Under the pieces are notes generated by a model that worked only from the letters and a program-made list of their open reading frames with translations, had not been told where the DNA came from and made no database searches. This document shows, one piece after another, positions 8,700 through 17,632 of a stretch of DNA of 38,855 bases. Each line of letters opens with the position of its first letter. Positions within the stretch are counted from its first letter, which is position 1. The DNA lies in NCBI GenBank assembly GCA_049608225.1, contig JBMYXI010000028.1, forward strand, positions 1 through 38,855. The letters are read 5' to 3'. The stretch is from Parashewanella sp049608225. GTDB taxonomy: Bacteria; Pseudomonadota; Gammaproteobacteria; Enterobacterales; Shewanellaceae. The translations under genes were made by a program, and so were the position numbers.

Positions 8700-10076
8700 A
8701 TGTCTGCACAAGCCGTTATCGCTGTAAATCGTTTTGGTATGGGCGCAAGACCAAATGAATTAGCCCAAGCCACCCACTCGCCCCAAGATTTTTTGATCGA
8801 GCAATTACAACCCATTACCTTTAACGAATCATTACCTAACTCAAGATCGTTACTTTTACATATGGCTGATTTTAGGCAGCGTAAAAGAATGCTTAAAAAT
8901 AACCCTCAATGTGTGTTAGAAAGCAACCAAGTGAATAATAAACAATTTAAAGGCAAAGCCAAAAAGACACGTCGATTTTTCAGAACAAGCTATAACCAAC
9001 TCTGTGCTGATTCACTGGTGCGTTCAATCGAATCCGATGCCAGTATGGCGTGGCGGTTACTGGATTTTTTCTCAAATCATTTCAGTGTAACTGCACAAGG
9101 ACCAATGATGACGGCACTTGCACCCACGCTGGAAAGAGAAGCGCTAGCACCGAATTTATATGGAAAATTTTCTGATATGGTGTTGGCGGTGATGCATCAC
9201 CCAGCCATGTTAATTTATCTCAATAATGAACGATCATTTGGCCCAAACTCTAAAATAGGTAAGCGCGGCAAAGGGCTCAATGAAAACTTGGCACGTGAGC
9301 TTATGGAACTACACACATTAGGCGTTAACGGTGGCTATACCCAAGCCGACGTGATTGAATTGGCAAAAGGCATTAGTGGTTGGGGGGTGGCAAATCCATT
9401 AACAGATTATAAGACGGGTTTTTTATTTCGTTCCTCTGGTCACGAGCCTGGCGCGAGAGTGTTATTAGGTAAAACATACCAGCAACAAGGTGAAGCGCAA
9501 GGCATCACGATGATCACTGATCTTGCTAATCACCCTGCAACAGCCAAACACCTCTGTTTTCAGTTAGCTAAACACTTTATCAATGACAAGCCTGATCAAT
9601 CTTTGCTAGATAAACTAACAAAACGTTGGTTAGAAACACAGGGTAACATCAAAGAAGTCATAATAGCCTTGATAAAAGCAGAAGAATCATGGCGACCCAT
9701 TCGACAAAAGTTCAAAACGCCGCGCGAATTTGTTGTTTCGGCATACCGCGCGTTAAATCTTAAGCCTGATCTAAAACAACAAACTGCATTGATTTGGACG
9801 CTAAATACTCTGGGGCAGCGTCCTTTTAATGCAAAATCGCCAGAAGGTTATGGTGATGTTGAGGCGGATTGGAACGGCCCGAGTGCGTTAATGACTCGGG
9901 TTAACTGGGCGTCACAACTTGCTAATAAAAAGCGACGAATAAATGCCGCCAGCCATAGTAAGCAACTTTTTGCAGATCAAATATCACAAACATCATTTCA
10001 AGCCATTAGTCGAGCAGAGAGTAAACAAAGTGCGCTGACATTATTGTTAATGAGTCCAGAATTTCTTAGGAGATAA
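8700..10076 (+). CDS. DUF1800-family protein
   Basis: 458 residues from ATG 8700; GAGAG at 8689-8693 is correctly spaced for this ATG but abuts the alternative TTG at 8694. DUF1800 hallmarks: AVNRFGMGARPNELAQA at the N-terminus, LARELMELHTLGVNGGYTQA near 200-220, KGISGWGV, HPATAKHLCFQLAKHFINDK, and the late FNAKSPEGYGDVEADWNGPS. No signal peptide is apparent. The stop is two bases before the DUF1501 gene; DUF1800 and DUF1501 are a recurrent pair in bacteria. The molecular role is not established for the family. Some homologues have a basic insertion like the one seen here near 60-100 (KRMLKNN, KGKAKKTRRFF). Confidence 0.9.
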   Translation: MSAQAVIAVNRFGMGARPNELAQATHSPQDFLIEQLQPITFNESLPNSRSLLLHMADFRQRKRMLKNNPQCVLESNQVNNKQFKGKAKKTRRFFRTSYNQLCADSLVRSIESDASMAWRLLDFFSNHFSVTAQGPMMTALAPTLEREALAPNLYGKFSDMVLAVMHHPAMLIYLNNERSFGPNSKIGKRGKGLNENLARELMELHTLGVNGGYTQADVIELAKGISGWGVANPLTDYKTGFLFRSSGHEPGARVLLGKTYQQQGEAQGITMITDLANHPATAKHLCFQLAKHFINDKPDQSLLDKLTKRWLETQGNIKEVIIALIKAEESWRPIRQKFKTPREFVVSAYRALNLKPDLKQQTALIWTLNTLGQRPFNAKSPEGYGDVEADWNGPSALMTRVNWASQLANKKRRINAASHSKQLFADQISQTSFQAISRAESKQSALTLLLMSPEFLRR

Positions 10077-10078
10077 GC

Positions 10079-11230
10079 ATGAAACGCAGACAATTTATAA
10101 AGATACTCGGCAGCAGCATAGTGTTAATGCAAAGTCCAAAGTTAGTATTCGCACGCTCAAATACTATTTTGGATACATCACAACCGAAAAGGAATTTTGT
10201 GTGGATAATTCTTAGAGGTGCTTTGGATTCTATGCATACTATCATTCCTGAATTTGATTCTGAATATAAACAATTAAGGCCAAACTTAAGTAAGCAAATA
10301 AAATTACCGACTCTGCCGATTGATAATGGGTTTGCACTTCATCCCGCGCTTACGAATTTACACCAATGGTATCAGCAAGGTCAGTTCGCTCCCATTGTTG
10401 CCGTTTCAACTGGTTATAACAGTCGTTCACATTTCGATGGCCAAGATTACCTTGAAAGTGGCAGTGGCACACAAAATGTAAAAACAGGTTGGCTAGCCAG
10501 AGCACTGGATCAGAAAAACTCCAGTGCGATATCGATCACCAATTCTACTCCAATAACGCTTCGTGGCTCCGACAAGGTCAATACTTGGTTCCCTTCCAAC
10601 TTTAAAAGTGCCAACGCTGATGTGTTCGCAAAGTTAGAAACTATGTATGAAGAGCATCCAACATTGCTCGAAAATCTTCATCACGGCCTTGCCCTCAAAC
10701 GAAAAGCACAAAATATTAAATCAAACAAAGGTAATAGAAATTTTGCAACTCTTACTCATGCTTGTGGAAAATTGTTGATCGCGAGTCCAAATATGGACTG
10801 TGCTATGTTAGAAATGACAGGCTGGGATACTCATAATGCCCAATCTTCAAGATTAGAACGACAATTGTCGGAGCTAGATAAAGGCTTACAAGCGTTGAAA
10901 GGAAGCTTAGCTGAACAATGGTCGAACACTGTGGTGGCAATAGCCACAGAGTTCGGGCGCACCGCAAAAGAAAATGGTACTGGCGGCACAGATCACGGCA
11001 CAGGCAGTGCACTTTTTTTGGCCGGTGGTGCGATTAATGGTGGCAAAGTGCTAGGTAAATGGCCAGGATTGCAACATGATCAATTGTTTCAGCAGCGAGA
11101 TCTACAACCTACATCTAATACGTTTGATTGGTTAGCAACCGTACTGAGCCAACATTGGCAGCTTTCATCAAAACAAATCGCGGCAAGCTTTCCACATGCA
11201 ACTCTATATTCAGAAAAATTAGTCGTATAA
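10079..11230 (+). CDS. DUF1501-family protein with Tat signal
   Basis: 383 residues. The N-terminus MKRRQFIKILGSSIVLMQSP has a twin-arginine motif (KRRQFIK) and a short hydrophobic stretch, so export in folded form by Tat is likely, with cleavage after VFA near residue 25. DUF1501 (sulfatase/alkaline-phosphatase-like fold) markers are RSHFDGQDYLESG, MTGWDTHNAQSSRLERQLSE, ATEFGRTAKENGTGGTDHGT, and GGKVLGKWPGL; the Asp and His residues in these resemble metal ligands of that superfamily. It is co-transcribed with the DUF1800 gene 2 bp upstream. The substrate is unknown. Confidence 0.9.
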   Translation: MKRRQFIKILGSSIVLMQSPKLVFARSNTILDTSQPKRNFVWIILRGALDSMHTIIPEFDSEYKQLRPNLSKQIKLPTLPIDNGFALHPALTNLHQWYQQGQFAPIVAVSTGYNSRSHFDGQDYLESGSGTQNVKTGWLARALDQKNSSAISITNSTPITLRGSDKVNTWFPSNFKSANADVFAKLETMYEEHPTLLENLHHGLALKRKAQNIKSNKGNRNFATLTHACGKLLIASPNMDCAMLEMTGWDTHNAQSSRLERQLSELDKGLQALKGSLAEQWSNTVVAIATEFGRTAKENGTGGTDHGTGSALFLAGGAINGGKVLGKWPGLQHDQLFQQRDLQPTSNTFDWLATVLSQHWQLSSKQIAASFPHATLYSEKLVV

Positions 11231-11326
11231 AATGAGTGCAGTAAAAAGATAACAAATACACGCATTGGATACGATCTGTTATTATTAGCGTAGAATTATT
11301 TTAGACCTTTTTACGGATATTTCTCG

Positions 11327-11959
11327 TTGACGATACATCACAATGCAGATTTACAATCTATTGCGCTTTGTCACAGTTGCGATCTGGCAATTTCAAAAAG
11401 TGCCCTACCTTCCAATGTAAGGGCGCTTTGCCCTCGCTGCCACACGCCAGTTTATGATTCTCCTTACTGCACGATTAATGGTATTTTGGCTTTATGCATT
11501 ACTGCATTAATACTAACAATACCTGCATTTTTCCTGCCTATTCTGGAGTTACATTTCCTAGGAAGTATTCGTAGCGCATCAGTGGTTGATGGTGCGATGG
11601 CCGTTATCCATCAAGGCTATTGGATTGTAGGGATTTCGGTGATCTTAGCTGCTGTGGTTGCCCCTTTTTTATTATTAATTTCAGTACTGGCGCAAGTGCT
11701 TATTATTAAATTTGCAATTAATCAGTCCTTTTACCGCTCTATTTATCGATGGTTATTAAAAAAGCAAAACTTGATGAAACAATTCTCCATGCCAGAGATA
11801 TATATCATTAGTTTATTAGTGACCACCTTTAACTTAGGTGACTTCGCAGATATGTATTTTGGTTTAGGGACACTTTGCTACACCTTGTTATTTATCATAA
11901 TGATCTTTTTGCAACGTGAGTATAAGATTTCATATATGTGGCGGTATCTAAATGACTGA
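11327..11959 (+). CDS. PqiA/LetA-domain membrane protein (first half-LetA)
   Basis: 210 residues. It begins with a rubredoxin-like zinc ribbon, CHSCDL then CPRCHTP (about 15-39), followed by four transmembrane segments (roughly 49-72, 95-125, 152-172, 180-196). In E. coli LetA (YebS) or PqiA two such modules are fused in one protein of about 420 residues; here the first module is a separate gene. The only reasonable start is TTG 11327 (no in-frame ATG until residue 87), behind ACGGAT. It overlaps the next gene by 8 bp, indicating translational coupling. It should form the inner-membrane part of the LetAB-type lipid transport bridge. Confidence 0.85.
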   Translation: MTIHHNADLQSIALCHSCDLAISKSALPSNVRALCPRCHTPVYDSPYCTINGILALCITALILTIPAFFLPILELHFLGSIRSASVVDGAMAVIHQGYWIVGISVILAAVVAPFLLLISVLAQVLIIKFAINQSFYRSIYRWLLKKQNLMKQFSMPEIYIISLLVTTFNLGDFADMYFGLGTLCYTLLFIIMIFLQREYKISYMWRYLND

Positions 11960-12578
11960 ACAACACGTCGCCAATACAAATAGTGATCTGGTGCATTGTC
12001 ATAGTTGCAAATCAACTAACTTAATGACAGCAGATAATTGCAGTTTTTGCCAAGAACCGCTGACAAAACGTGATTATTTGAGTGTTCAAAAAGCGTGGGC
12101 CTTATTGATCACTGCTGCAATTTTACTAATACCTGCCAATTTATACCCGATAAGCTTGATAACCAAACAAGGACAAGTGCGGTCAGATACTATATTTACA
12201 GGGATCCTACATACCGTCGAATTAGGTATGATCCCCATCGCAATCATACTCTTTATTGCCAGCATCTTAGTGCCTTGGCTAAAAATTATCGGATTAGCCA
12301 CATATTTATCAGCCATAACCTTTAAATTACCAATACCGAAACGCATTTTAATGCGAGGATTTCATATCATTGAATGGATCGGCCGCTGGTCAATGATTGA
12401 TTTATGTGTGATTTCACTGACAGTCGCACTCGTTAATATGGGGCAATTGCTTGATGCACAAGCAGGTCCCGCTGCAACCCCTTTCGCACTTGTAATTTTG
12501 TTTACACAGTTAGCCGCGAAAGTTTTGGACACTCGTTTACTTTGGGATCGAATGGATACTGACCATGATTCAAACTGA
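11952..12578 (+). CDS. PqiA/LetA-domain membrane protein (second half-LetA)
   Basis: 208 residues with its own zinc ribbon, CHSCKSTNL and CSFCQEP (about 16-37), and four membrane segments (roughly 49-70, 93-120, 145-165, 175-190). IEWIGRWSMIDLCVISLTVA is the signature of the second PqiA module of LetA/PqiA. It overlaps its upstream neighbour by 8 bp and letB by 14 bp, so the three genes are one translationally coupled operon. With the first half it should reconstitute one LetA. Each half having its own start and zinc ribbon argues against a simple frameshift. Confidence 0.87.
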   Translation: MTEQHVANTNSDLVHCHSCKSTNLMTADNCSFCQEPLTKRDYLSVQKAWALLITAAILLIPANLYPISLITKQGQVRSDTIFTGILHTVELGMIPIAIILFIASILVPWLKIIGLATYLSAITFKLPIPKRILMRGFHIIEWIGRWSMIDLCVISLTVALVNMGQLLDAQAGPAATPFALVILFTQLAAKVLDTRLLWDRMDTDHDSN

Positions 12579-15138
12579 AACACCTAAGATTGTTAAAAAG
12601 AAACTTTTTTCACCTGTATGGCTGCTTCCAGCGATAGCACTCCTTTTAGGTGTTTGGCTGATCATAAAAAGCGTGCATGATGCAGGTGTAGAGATCACCA
12701 TTCACTTCCCCAATGCAACCGGTATTGAAATAGGCAAAACACTGGTCAAATATCAAGGCGTTAACGTTGGTAAAGTTACCGACATTGCTATCGATAAAGG
12801 TTTAAAAGGTGTACAAGTAACGGTAAATATGAATTATCGCGGTGCCCCTTTTCTGAATGATAATACTCAGTTTTGGTTGGTCAGCCCTAAGGCAAGTATC
12901 ACGAAAATTGAAGGGTTAGATACCCTATTTTCAGGCAATTATATTGCAATAAAACCCGGAGATGGTGATAAGCGTTTAACTTTTAACGCCAGCCTAGAAG
13001 CGCCGCCGACAATGCCAGCAAGCGAAGGAATGTTACTAAAATTAACCGCTGATGATCTTGGCTCGTTAGATATAGGCTCGCATGTATTTTATCGCCAAAT
13101 TCCAGTAGGCAATGTTGTTAGCTTTCGTTTAGAAAATCAAAACCAAGTTTCAATTAGTCTGTTTATTAAAAAACAGTATGCCTACTTAATTAAACAGAAT
13201 ACCCGTTTTTGGAATATTTCAGGCGTGAAATTAGATGCATCCTTGTCTGGCGTCAAACTAGAGACTGGCAGTTTAGCATCGCTTATTGCTGGTGGAATTA
13301 CATTTAACTCCCCGACTTTAGCAAAACAGGCGAAATCGGGTGATACGTTTATTTTATTTGATTCCAAAGATGATGCGTTAGATGGTGCTTCATTCAGCCT
13401 AGTAACTAACAATGCAGATGGGATACCAATAACAGCAAACATCATGTATCGCGGCGTTAAAGTCGGTCGATTAGTTTCACGAGAGTTGACCGAACAACAA
13501 GTGCGATTATCAGCAGAACTAAGTTCAAAGTATTCTAGCTTACTAACGGCTAACACACAGTTCTGGATTGAAGGCGCGGATCTGTCTCTTTCTGGTGTAA
13601 AAAATGCTCAGCGACTGCTTACAGGTTCCGTTATTCAATTACTACCTGGAGCAGGCAAAGCGAAAAATGTTTATCCATTACAGACCAAAGCGCCTGATCT
13701 CGCCAGTGATAAAAAAGTATCGATAAAATTAATTGCGCCTAGTAATTTTGGGTTATCGCTAGGCTCAGTCATTAAATATAAAGGCATCGAAATTGGCAAT
13801 ATAAGCCAATTGCAATTAAGCCCTACACTTGATCACGTTGATTTTACCGCTGAAATTAATCCTGAGTTTTCTCCGCTGCTAAATGACAGCAGCTATTTTG
13901 TGCCTCAAGCTGCGGTTGAAGTTAATGCTTCTCTTGATAATGTATCCATAAAAACAAACGATTTAAAATCGTCGATTACTGGATCACTGAATTTAGTGAC
14001 TCGTGTTAATGCTGCAGAAAAACATGCTGAAACTTATACTATTTTTGCTTCAAACGCCGCAGCAGAAAAAGCGACAGCAGCATTAAATAGCGTACAAGTG
14101 TCGCTTCGCAGTGCTAATGCTGCCAATTTGCAGGTCGGTTCCCCCGTGTATTATAAAAAAATGCACATTGGTCAGGTAGATGACATTAATTGGCTGGCTG
14201 GCAGTGATTCATTTGCCATTAACTTATCAATTAATAAATCATATGCCTCACTCATCTCCAGAAGAAGTGTATTTTGGCAAAACAATGCAGCACAAATAAA
14301 AGCAGGCCTTTCAGGGGTTGATATAAAAGTTACGCCATTAAAAGGTGCATTAAAAGGCAGTGTCAGTTTAGGACTTCTCAGTCACACCCCCGAAACAAAA
14401 TCTGAGCTGTTATATGACGATGAAGTAATGGCGGTTAATCAGGCAAAACCGATCAAGCTTACATTAGCTGCTACTAGTCGTATTACGGATAACGCAGCCA
14501 TTAAGTATCTTGGCTTTAAAATTGGCGAAATACGTAAGATAAGTCTTGATGCGGATTTAAAAAACATCACAGCTTCTGCTTATTTATATGGACAGTATTC
14601 CGCTCCATTTATGAGAAACGATAGCCATTATTCTCTAGTTGACGCCCAACTTTCACTTGCGGGGATAAAGGCACCTGAAACCTTGTTAACCGGTGCCTAT
14701 ATTAATGCGAGTTCGGGTAAATCAACGACACAGAAAACCCAATTTACAGTGAGTAATAACAATGCTTCAGCACTCGTGCCTGAACATGCTGTTATTATTT
14801 CACTGATAAAATCTGAGCTGGGTTCGATTACTGTCGGCACTAAATTGTTTTTTCGCGGTATTAACATTGGACAAGTCGATAGTTACCAGTTATCAAAAAA
14901 TGGGGATGAAGTGATTATTAAAGCACATATCACCTCGAAGTATTTGCCCTTCGTCAATACCAGCAGTCGTTTTGCGGAGCGTTCAGGTATAAAAATCGAT
15001 GCGGGAATTTTTTCAGGCGTGCAAGTTGATACAGGGTCAATTGAGAATATTCTTGTAGGCGGAATTGCTGTAACATCTGAAGCGAAAACCGATAAAGCCA
15101 ATGCCATCAAAAATGGTGATCAGTTTATTCTGAATTAA
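12565..15138 (+). CDS. letB: Seven-MCE-domain intermembrane lipid transport protein, LetB-like
   Basis: 857 residues. A single N-terminal membrane anchor (18-36) is followed by seven MCE domains beginning near residues 41, 155, 273, 383, 509, 629 and 741; each carries the marker seen as VKYQGVNVGKV, FYRQIPVGNVV, MYRGVKVGRLV, IKYKGIEIGNI, YYKKMHIGQVD, IKYLGFKIGEI and FFRGINIGQVD. E. coli LetB (YebT, 877 residues) also has seven, whereas PqiB has three, so this is the LetB type. LetB forms a hexameric tube of stacked rings spanning the periplasm and moving phospholipid between membranes. It is the third gene of the letA1-letA2-letB operon. Confidence 0.93.
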   Translation: MIQTETPKIVKKKLFSPVWLLPAIALLLGVWLIIKSVHDAGVEITIHFPNATGIEIGKTLVKYQGVNVGKVTDIAIDKGLKGVQVTVNMNYRGAPFLNDNTQFWLVSPKASITKIEGLDTLFSGNYIAIKPGDGDKRLTFNASLEAPPTMPASEGMLLKLTADDLGSLDIGSHVFYRQIPVGNVVSFRLENQNQVSISLFIKKQYAYLIKQNTRFWNISGVKLDASLSGVKLETGSLASLIAGGITFNSPTLAKQAKSGDTFILFDSKDDALDGASFSLVTNNADGIPITANIMYRGVKVGRLVSRELTEQQVRLSAELSSKYSSLLTANTQFWIEGADLSLSGVKNAQRLLTGSVIQLLPGAGKAKNVYPLQTKAPDLASDKKVSIKLIAPSNFGLSLGSVIKYKGIEIGNISQLQLSPTLDHVDFTAEINPEFSPLLNDSSYFVPQAAVEVNASLDNVSIKTNDLKSSITGSLNLVTRVNAAEKHAETYTIFASNAAAEKATAALNSVQVSLRSANAANLQVGSPVYYKKMHIGQVDDINWLAGSDSFAINLSINKSYASLISRRSVFWQNNAAQIKAGLSGVDIKVTPLKGALKGSVSLGLLSHTPETKSELLYDDEVMAVNQAKPIKLTLAATSRITDNAAIKYLGFKIGEIRKISLDADLKNITASAYLYGQYSAPFMRNDSHYSLVDAQLSLAGIKAPETLLTGAYINASSGKSTTQKTQFTVSNNNASALVPEHAVIISLIKSELGSITVGTKLFFRGINIGQVDSYQLSKNGDEVIIKAHITSKYLPFVNTSSRFAERSGIKIDAGIFSGVQVDTGSIENILVGGIAVTSEAKTDKANAIKNGDQFILN

Positions 15139-15161
15139 CCTGATTTCGGTTTCAAAAGCCT

Positions 15162-15196
15162 ATAAAAAAGAGAAGCTAATTGCTTCTCTTTTTTAT
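15162..15196. terminator. Bidirectional terminator, letB / tsaB
   Basis: A 15-bp perfect stem (15162-15176 with 15182-15196), loop TAATT, has an A-run on one side and a T-run on the other, so it works in both directions between the convergent letB and tsaB genes. Confidence 0.92.
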
Positions 15197-15204
15197 GGGG
15201 ATTG

Positions 15205-15900
15205 TTACTCTCGCCCCGGTAATTTTTTCCAAGCAACGGTGTTTCTTAAATACACAGGCGCAATGTCATCAGCTATCGTGAACTCTTCGGTATCTGCTCG
15301 CAATGCTAAAGTTAACATTTCTTGCGCCGACGGTAATTTAGCCGACTCATTGATTTCTGTGATTGATGTTATCTTTGTTAATTGTGGATAGGTATCAAAT
15401 CCTGTTCCGCAAAGTGTCAGTTTTCCACTTAAGTCTTCTGGAACAAAAACATCTTCTGGCTTACTTACCATTTCATCGCCTTGTTGTAACAGCTGACCAT
15501 TCTCAACAAGATAAAGACACCAGTACACTTCCCCCATTCTGGCATCAATGGCACATAGTATCTGAGTAGCGCCCTGCTCTTGGGCTTTGATTGCCATCGC
15601 TTTTAGTGTTGAAATACCTATAACTGGCAGATCATGGCCTAACGATAAACCTTGTGCCATGCTGGTGCAAATACGAATACCGGTAAAACTGCCCGGTCCA
15701 CGCCCATAGGCTAAACAATCAATATCGGCTAACTCTATTGCTGCCTGATTAAGTAATTCATTGACAATTTTTAATAATTTTTGACTATGCTCTCTAGGTG
15801 CAATGGATTCATCTACATAAATTTTATTGTTTGAATAGAGAGCGACTGAGCATGCTTCAGTGCAAGTGTCGATGGCTAAAACAGTATTGATTTTTGACAT
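15205..15900 (-). CDS. tsaB: tRNA threonylcarbamoyladenosine biosynthesis protein TsaB
   Basis: 231 residues from ATG 15900 (MSKINTVLAIDTCTEACSVA), the same length as E. coli TsaB. The frame stays open 42 codons further upstream but that part has no family resemblance. Motifs: AIDTCTEACSVALY (ASKHA phosphate-1 region), REHSQKLLKIVNELL, YGRGPGSFTGIRICTSMAQG, and AIDARMGEVYWCLY. TsaB binds TsaD and TsaE to install the threonylcarbamoyl group on A37 of ANN-decoding tRNAs; it is an essential protein in E. coli. It is cytosolic. Its promoter region is shared with the divergent ankyrin gene (15901-16078). Confidence 0.95.
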   Translation of the reverse strand: MSKINTVLAIDTCTEACSVALYSNNKIYVDESIAPREHSQKLLKIVNELLNQAAIELADIDCLAYGRGPGSFTGIRICTSMAQGLSLGHDLPVIGISTLKAMAIKAQEQGATQILCAIDARMGEVYWCLYLVENGQLLQQGDEMVSKPEDVFVPEDLSGKLTLCGTGFDTYPQLTKITSITEINESAKLPSAQEMLTLALRADTEEFTIADDIAPVYLRNTVAWKKLPGRE

Positions 15901-16078
15901 AAAACGTCGATTACTCAGACTTAAATTTAAAGCGTGAATTATACCCTTAACCAATGAAGATGCAATTTCAGCTGTGATAATTGTTAACAGCTCCGTTGCT
16001 GGTATTAACCGCCAATGAAGAAACATTCATTAGCCATTAGCACAATTAAAGTTCAATATTCGTGTTATCAGATACCTT

Positions 16079-17461
16079 ATGAGTGTGTTCATGCTAACTG
16101 CTGAAATACTGTCGACACAACTGGCAACGAAAAAGTTACCGCAACACCCTACTGCTCCTGTCGACGCGCTGTTAACAAATATCAAGGCACAACTGATCCA
16201 TTGCACAAGTTTAGAAGCCCTTTTTCAAGTATTTTATCGTAACCAACACAAGCTTACTGCCGACGCTCAATTAAATTTTCAAACGATGGTTCTTGATACC
16301 TTAGTCAATAACGATAATTTGAAACTGCAGTTACTTGATTGGTTATATAGTCAGCAAGATTTAAAGCGGATAAACAGTTTTGTCGAGTTAATTGATTCTC
16401 CAATTTTTTCGGCAGAATATTTAAAATTATTGACCTGCCAAGGCACCTTGTCACATAACGACAGTCGATTAATAGAACCATTAATTTTACAGTACTTAGA
16501 AGCTGGGATTGTGCATGAGCAATTTTCGGAGTCCATGTTAGAATCAGCAATGTTGAAGAGTATCGCTGAAGACAATGTCGCCGCGGTTAAAAAGTTAATA
16601 CATGCAGGCATTGCGCTGGAGCGAACCAAGGATTTCCATTTTCCTTGGCTGCACACATGTATATTAAATAACAGCTTAAACGTGCTGAATGTTCTTATTT
16701 TGCTCGGTATAGACATCAATAAAACAGACAGTTTAGGACGTACTGCCTTGCATATCGCTTGCGCTTATAATCGTCAATTGCACCTCAAGCATTTATTAGC
16801 AGCCAATAATATTTGTATTGATGTGCTTGACCACAATAATGAATCTCCATTGATGACAGCGGTGCAGAATGAGTCATGGCAATGCGCGCACACATTATTA
16901 CAAGTCGAACCGCTAAATTGTTGGCAGCAAAACATTAATGGCATTAACCCTGTTTTAATTTTGATTTTAAAACATCAACATGAGTTATTAGAGTTATTGC
17001 TGAGTAAGTCAAATGCGGGTTTGGACGATCAATGTTTATTGAGTGCTGCAACCAATAATAGTCCTCAAGCAGTAAAGATATTAATGCAGCAACATCAATA
17101 TTCTCAAGATTGCATTTTTGAGTCCTTTTGTATTTCGATTAAGAAAAACTATGTGCAGGTAGTTCAACAGCTGTTGATGTGCGATGTAGAAATTAATAGG
17201 CAAAACTCGCAAGGCGATACTTTGCTACATATCGCTACATTAGAAGGAAACTTAAAAATCATCATGTTATTGCTATCTCAACCAGCTATTGATCCTTCAA
17301 TTGTGAATAACCAAGGAAACAATGTCGTTGCCATCGCGACGTATAGACTTGAAAACCTAAGTAAAAACCAGCAATTAAATGCAGCAGCAAAAATGGAGTA
17401 TCAACAAGCGCAAGAAGTACTGTTATTATTAACCAACCTTATAAAACGCAAATACCTATAG
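16079..17461 (+). CDS. Ankyrin-repeat protein of unknown function
   Basis: 460 residues, no signal peptide or membrane segment. Clear ankyrin units are DSLGRTALHIACAYNRQLHL (from about residue 217) and NSQGDTLLHIATLEGNLKII (from about 376), with degenerate units around 174-205, 250-285 and 310-350. The first 160 residues are helical and match nothing I recognise. Ankyrin repeats bind protein partners; in bacteria they occur in housekeeping and in secreted proteins. The start is ATG 16079 (alternative ATG 16091), both with poor ribosome sites. It lies between tsaB (divergent) and adhE and is probably transcribed alone. Confidence 0.75.
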   Translation: MSVFMLTAEILSTQLATKKLPQHPTAPVDALLTNIKAQLIHCTSLEALFQVFYRNQHKLTADAQLNFQTMVLDTLVNNDNLKLQLLDWLYSQQDLKRINSFVELIDSPIFSAEYLKLLTCQGTLSHNDSRLIEPLILQYLEAGIVHEQFSESMLESAMLKSIAEDNVAAVKKLIHAGIALERTKDFHFPWLHTCILNNSLNVLNVLILLGIDINKTDSLGRTALHIACAYNRQLHLKHLLAANNICIDVLDHNNESPLMTAVQNESWQCAHTLLQVEPLNCWQQNINGINPVLILILKHQHELLELLLSKSNAGLDDQCLLSAATNNSPQAVKILMQQHQYSQDCIFESFCISIKKNYVQVVQQLLMCDVEINRQNSQGDTLLHIATLEGNLKIIMLLLSQPAIDPSIVNNQGNNVVAIATYRLENLSKNQQLNAAAKMEYQQAQEVLLLLTNLIKRKYL

Positions 17462-17504
17462 CTCCCTTTCAACATTCTGTAAGAAAATTACGTTCCTTAC
17501 ATCA

Positions 17505-17557
17505 AAATGCCATTTAGATCACAGATTTACCGCGCATATGTAGTTAAATTTGTAATG
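17505..17557 (+). promoter_or_regulatory. Probable CRP-activated promoter of adhE
   Basis: The 22-mer at 17505-17526 matches 17 of 22 bases of the E. coli CRP consensus; the right half-site TCACA is perfect. A TAAATT (4 of 6 to the -10 consensus) at 17545-17550 predicts a start near 17557, which puts the centre of the box at about -41.5, the class II activator position. The mRNA leader would be about 76 nt. Prediction only. Confidence 0.5.
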
Positions 17558-17632
17558 TAAAGAACATTTAGCCAATTGCTGAATTTCAGCGCATTATGCA
17601 CTTGAGCTAAATGCTTTTAATAGGAAATAAAT

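Noticed and set aside
11327..12578. letA broken by a frameshift
   Set aside because: Each half has its own zinc ribbon, start codon and full four-helix module, with an 8-bp overlap, as expected for two genes.
15901..16026. N-terminal extension of TsaB
   Set aside because: These 42 codons have no family resemblance; ATG 15900 gives the standard 231 residues.
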